Source of the DNA: Aulostomus chinensis | Taxonomy: Eukaryota; Chordata; Actinopteri; Syngnathiformes; Aulostomidae | Direction: 5' to 3' | Assembly: GCA_037954235.1 (NCBI GenBank) | Contig: JBBMOA010000016.1 | Coordinates: 1,183,001 to 1,247,000, forward strand | DNA: 64,000 bases | In this document: positions 60,570 to 64,000 of the stretch, one piece after another | Numbering within the stretch: the first letter of the stretch is position 1 | Layout of the letters: each line of letters opens with the position of its first letter | The notes under the pieces: model-generated | Told to the model about the DNA's origin: nothing | The model's database searches: none | What the model saw: the letters and a program-made list of their open reading frames with translations, nothing else | Position numbers and translations under genes: made by a program

Positions 60570-60582
60570 GGTTCTCAAAGAC
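60570..60582 (+). repeat. Right target-site duplication of the SINE
   Basis: GGTTCTCAAAGAC, exact copy of 60166-60178. Confidence 0.9.
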
Positions 60583-61618
60583 TCAGTTAAAAACCACACA
60601 AGGATCCTTGGAGTCCAAGTCAGTGGTCCAGTTTTTGGTGTGTGTGATGACTCACAGCCAAACCAGCCGCTGACCCAGAACCAGACTTGTGAAGCGCTGC
60701 AAGACAATCCTGCGTTTGGTGAAATTAAGATGCGTTCCAAGCTGACATTTTAAAATGAATTAATCAAACCTCATCATGTGAAGTGCTTAAGTCTGCTGGG
60801 TTGACCTCAAGGTAAATGATTAATGTGTTTAAAAATTCCATCTCATTTCTTTTCTAAAATGAGTTTGACTCCAGATTCCAATGAAAATAGAACATCGACT
60901 CAAACTCATCTTCTTCCTGACAGTTTAAGAAGAAACTCACTTCTTCCCGCAAACTTTGTTCCTCTGATGTGTTTGGTGATGAAGCCTCTATGGAGGCAAA
61001 TCACACCTTTTGTCTCTTCCAGGAAAATTCTTCTTCATCCTGATGTTCAGGATGGCCACAACATTCCTGAGTCACTGCCCAGGGTCAGGGGTCAGAGGTC
61101 GGGGGTCGGGGTCCGTGATTTGGGTTGGAGAGGATACATGCCTGTGTACTGCAGGGTCATGTGACCTTTTCCTTTTCGCAGGTGTTACTGGGATTTGTGA
61201 CCACTGGGGGAGGAGCCTCAGACGACCTCCTGAGGAAACCATTTTGAATCACATTTCTGTGAAGCAGCAGTTCTCGTCCCACCCGCTGCTCTGATGCCTC
61301 TGATTTAGAGACAGGCAGACGCTTGTCTCCTCTCTGACGCCATCATGTAGGCGAGGGATTTGACAGGGCTGTAGTCCTGCTCATTGCTGTGAGCTGATGG
61401 GTTCCGATCACCTGTCCTAGCGAGAGGCACACAACTGCCGATGCTTAGAACATGTAGTACCTGAAGTCACCACTTAAAGGCCGTGCTGCTGTCTCACCTG
61501 AGGCGAGCGCCAGACAGGCTAATGTCACGGTGACGGGACAGCTGGGGATTCACATTCTCCCCCAACTTATAGATGATTAACTGAGAGATAAACGTCCGTA
61601 CGTATCTCTCAAAAGACA

Positions 61619-61620
<2 letters not shown>
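60583..61620. other. Non-repetitive stretch, no gene recognised
   Basis: A GGGTCAGGGG-type short repeat lies near 61080-61110. No exon recognised. Confidence 0.4.

Positions 61621-61690
<70 letters not shown>
61621..61690 (+). repeat. (GT)35 microsatellite
   Basis: About 35 TG units. Confidence 0.98.
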
Positions 61691-61691
<1 letters not shown>

Positions 61692-61858
61692 GGCCTTGGC
61701 TGAGAGTGTGTGTGGCTCTGCTGAGCTGATAAGAATCACTCATTATGTGGTGAGTTAGTTCCCTGCTCAGCCTCGTCACGACCCCTTAGCCACATCACAG
61801 CGAGCTGCTCATCTGTATTCACGGGTGGTGAACAGCTGGTGCACTGTTCCTCTGAAAC

Positions 61859-61872
61859 AGGCACAGGCACAG

Positions 61873-61940
<68 letters not shown>
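61859..61940 (+). repeat. (CAGGCA)n-(CA)n microsatellite
   Basis: Three CAGGCA-type units are followed by about 34 CA units. It is opposed to the GT array at 61621. Confidence 0.98.
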
Positions 61941-61945
<5 letters not shown>

Positions 61946-61992
61946 GAGCCATCATAGATCTCAGCTCCTGGCTGACTCTAGAGATAAAGGGA

Positions 61993-62034
61993 CGGATCTC
62001 TCCTGGATCTCTCCTGGATCTCTCCTGGATCTCC
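61993..62034 (+). repeat. 12-bp tandem repeat
   Basis: Three and a half units of GGATCTCTCCTG. Confidence 0.93.
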
Positions 62035-64000
62035 ACTGACTCCAGCCTCTTTAATTCATTATTTCATTTTAACTGAAAACAAATATTATGAGAAACTCTC
62101 TTTTATGTTCTGATTTGCAAGAATTTGGACGTCAGGCCCACCACTTCGATCTTGATCCTCAACATGTGGAAACCCGTGCCTCCTCATTCACTGGAGCGTT
62201 TTTGTTCTGCGTTTCAGCTCCAGCAGGGTCGTCCTTCTCCCCGCCTCCATCTGATTGTCTAAAATGCAGAACCGCTTGTTTTGCCTCCACGTCAGTGAGA
62301 CACAACAGCTTTGTTGTTTCTGGGCTGCTCTCCACCTTCCTGAGCTGCTGAAATCTTCGGGAGGTCCAGAATGTGAGGCAAAATCTCACTACTGGTCAGA
62401 CAACGACATGAATCTGGATTTTATCAGGGTCACGTGAACACCAGATTCTGGTGGGACAATCAGAACTTCCCTGTTTCCTAATCCATCACTTGTGGTTTTA
62501 CTGATGTTTTTGAAGCATTTCCTGGAAATCAGAGCACGCGGACTGTCGGAGTCACACCTGGCGTCACATGGACTCCATCGTTTCTGGCCAGATGAGGAGT
62601 TCAATAGCATAATGCTAACCTGTAGACGGCTAACAAGTGCGATGACTCAGCCAACTTCCTAAAAGGCCTTCTAAAGTCTTGAACATGCCGTCACAAAGTC
62701 AGGAAAGGTTTGATGCGACTCAAATCATCTGTTGTACTTTCACAAGCCCGGCTGGTCACACCTGCACGTCAACAGGAACACTGACATCAAAGTTGGAGAG
62801 CAGGTTCAGCTGTCGAGTCTCACGCACACGTGTTTTCTCAGGAAGGTCACAAAGCAGCGTGACAGTGGAACACGAAGAGCATGAACGACGTCACAGACCG
62901 ACTCTCAAAGTCTCTGCAGCTCTTGGAACTTCTGTGTCTGCAGGTTTCCAGACTGACGAGGTTGCGGCTCAGTTAGCAGGTTCCTGCTCGACGCCGGGGG
63001 CGGAGCAGACCCCTCTGACAGCTTGTCTCAACATTATGTTGGATGCAGATGGGAGAGACAAAAGACGAGCAGCAGGGGACGGTTTCCATAAACACATTTG
63101 ATTTCCTGTCATGTGCTGTGTGAAAGCTTCAACCCTGAAATGTAACAGATTGTCGGGACGTTCACTTTGTTGCGCTCCCATCGTCTCTCCAGCCTCTCTC
63201 TTCATTTTGGTAGGTTCATTACATCTGAATCTTTTGTCCCGTGTCCTCCCTCGCTCGTCTCTCCCCACAACCCTCATCCTGAATATGTTGCAGTGGAGCC
63301 ACAGGATGTTCTCAGGACACTGCTGAGTAATCTGGGATTCAGCATTAATTGTTTTGAATATCATTCTGTTTCACACAGATTCAATCAGCTCATTAATCCT
63401 GGCTCCTGCTTGTCTTCATGTCAGAAACGTTGCCTCGTCTGCTCTGTCCAGGTCGACTGCGACCCTGGTTAGGAAGCGGCTCTTTTCCCTGAGAGGGCCT
63501 TCTACCTTTCATGCACTCACGATAAGAAGCACTGCACACACAAAGATGGTTTGTTCCTCCTTCATTTCTTCTTAGTGACTCCAGAATGCAGAAGGAGCCA
63601 GCCACGCATATTTAGCTCGAAGCTAACGGAGACTGACGGCTACCAAGAACTAAACTGTAAAACCTCTGTTTTTTCATGATTGTCTTCATTCGTCACGTCA
63701 CTAGTCGGGAGAACGGCGAGGTGCCGACAGGTTCCGTGAATCCAAAGATGATTCCCTTGATCTAGCAAATGTGATTCGTCACGAAGGGCACATCGATCGC
63801 ACCTGATCAGACGTCGAGGGGGCGTCACTACGACCTCCGTTGCCAGATTAAGAATTTAAACTCTAAACGCATCATTTAAAACAAATAAAACTGCTGGTTT
63901 AGACAGCAGTTCCTTAAAATAATTCCCATCGTACATAAAAGCCTTGTCATGACAGAGAACGCTCGATTTAATTCAGTAACACAAATACTCCACAACCAGG
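62035..64000. other. Non-repetitive stretch, no gene recognised
   Basis: No exon recognised. The interval 63320-63410 (GCATTAATTGTTTTG, CAGCTCATTAATCC) has homeodomain-like cores. Frames up to 140 codons (62679-63101) show no known motif. Confidence 0.4.

Overview
The window looks like nuclear DNA of a teleost fish, most likely an acanthomorph. This rests on the very dense (CA)n/(GT)n microsatellites, two close copies of the teleost tRNA-derived SINE family that ends in a GATG-type tail, a second fish tRNA-SINE, remnants of L2/Maui-type and RTE/Rex3-type LINEs, and a hAT-type MITE. Recurrent GCTAGC/GCTAAC words, which I associate with fish intergenic DNA, point the same way. I could not fix the species.

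I found no protein-coding gene that I can name. The longest open frames are either translations of tandem repeats or short chance-level frames. The window reads as intergenic or deep intronic DNA. The one place that looks like a gene start is a CpG-rich block at about 15.69-15.99 kb. It carries a CRE (TGACGTCA), a ZNF143/THAP11-like element and YY1-like ATGGCGG words, and it ends on the minus strand in a strong splice donor. A leftward gene with its first exon there is plausible, but no downstream exon was recognised.

Layout. 0-6.7 kb: a 9 x 33-bp minisatellite built on ETS-like AGGAAGTGG cores, a 98-bp dispersed repeat, a Z-DNA-type tract, a G-rich tract and CA arrays. 6.8-8.1 kb: a candidate conserved block and a decayed RTE-type LINE 3' end. 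8-15.6 kb: non-repetitive DNA without recognised genes. 15.6-16.1 kb: the CpG-rich putative promoter. 18 kb: a long pyrimidine tract and a dispersed-motif pair. 20.3 kb: a 204-bp near-perfect hairpin MITE with an intact 8-bp target-site duplication. 21.9-23.6 kb: a small hairpin, a long CA array and a minus-strand SINE with a duplicated head. 27.8-30.2 kb: minisatellites. 33.2 kb: a second SINE family. 38.4-39.9 kb: CA-rich minisatellite, GT array and a 67-bp repeat present directly and inverted. 41.3-42.8 kb: a dispersed 116-bp repeat, a candidate conserved block and a possible RTE remnant. 44-51.9 kb: the densest simple-repeat zone. 52.2-54.4 kb: an L2 LINE 3' fragment running into about 730 bp of expanded (ATT/GTT) tail. 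55.4-56.15 kb: a nested 11/40/about-408-bp satellite. 60.2-60.6 kb: a plus-strand SINE with perfect 13-bp target-site duplications. 61.6-61.9 kb: opposed GT and CA arrays.

Nothing here amounts to a multi-gene system. The points most worth following are the MITE, the SINE pair, the nested satellite, the conserved ends of the 98-bp repeat (a CACATG E-box beside a TCAAGGTCA half-site) and the putative promoter. All homology calls are by eye and from memory of the families.
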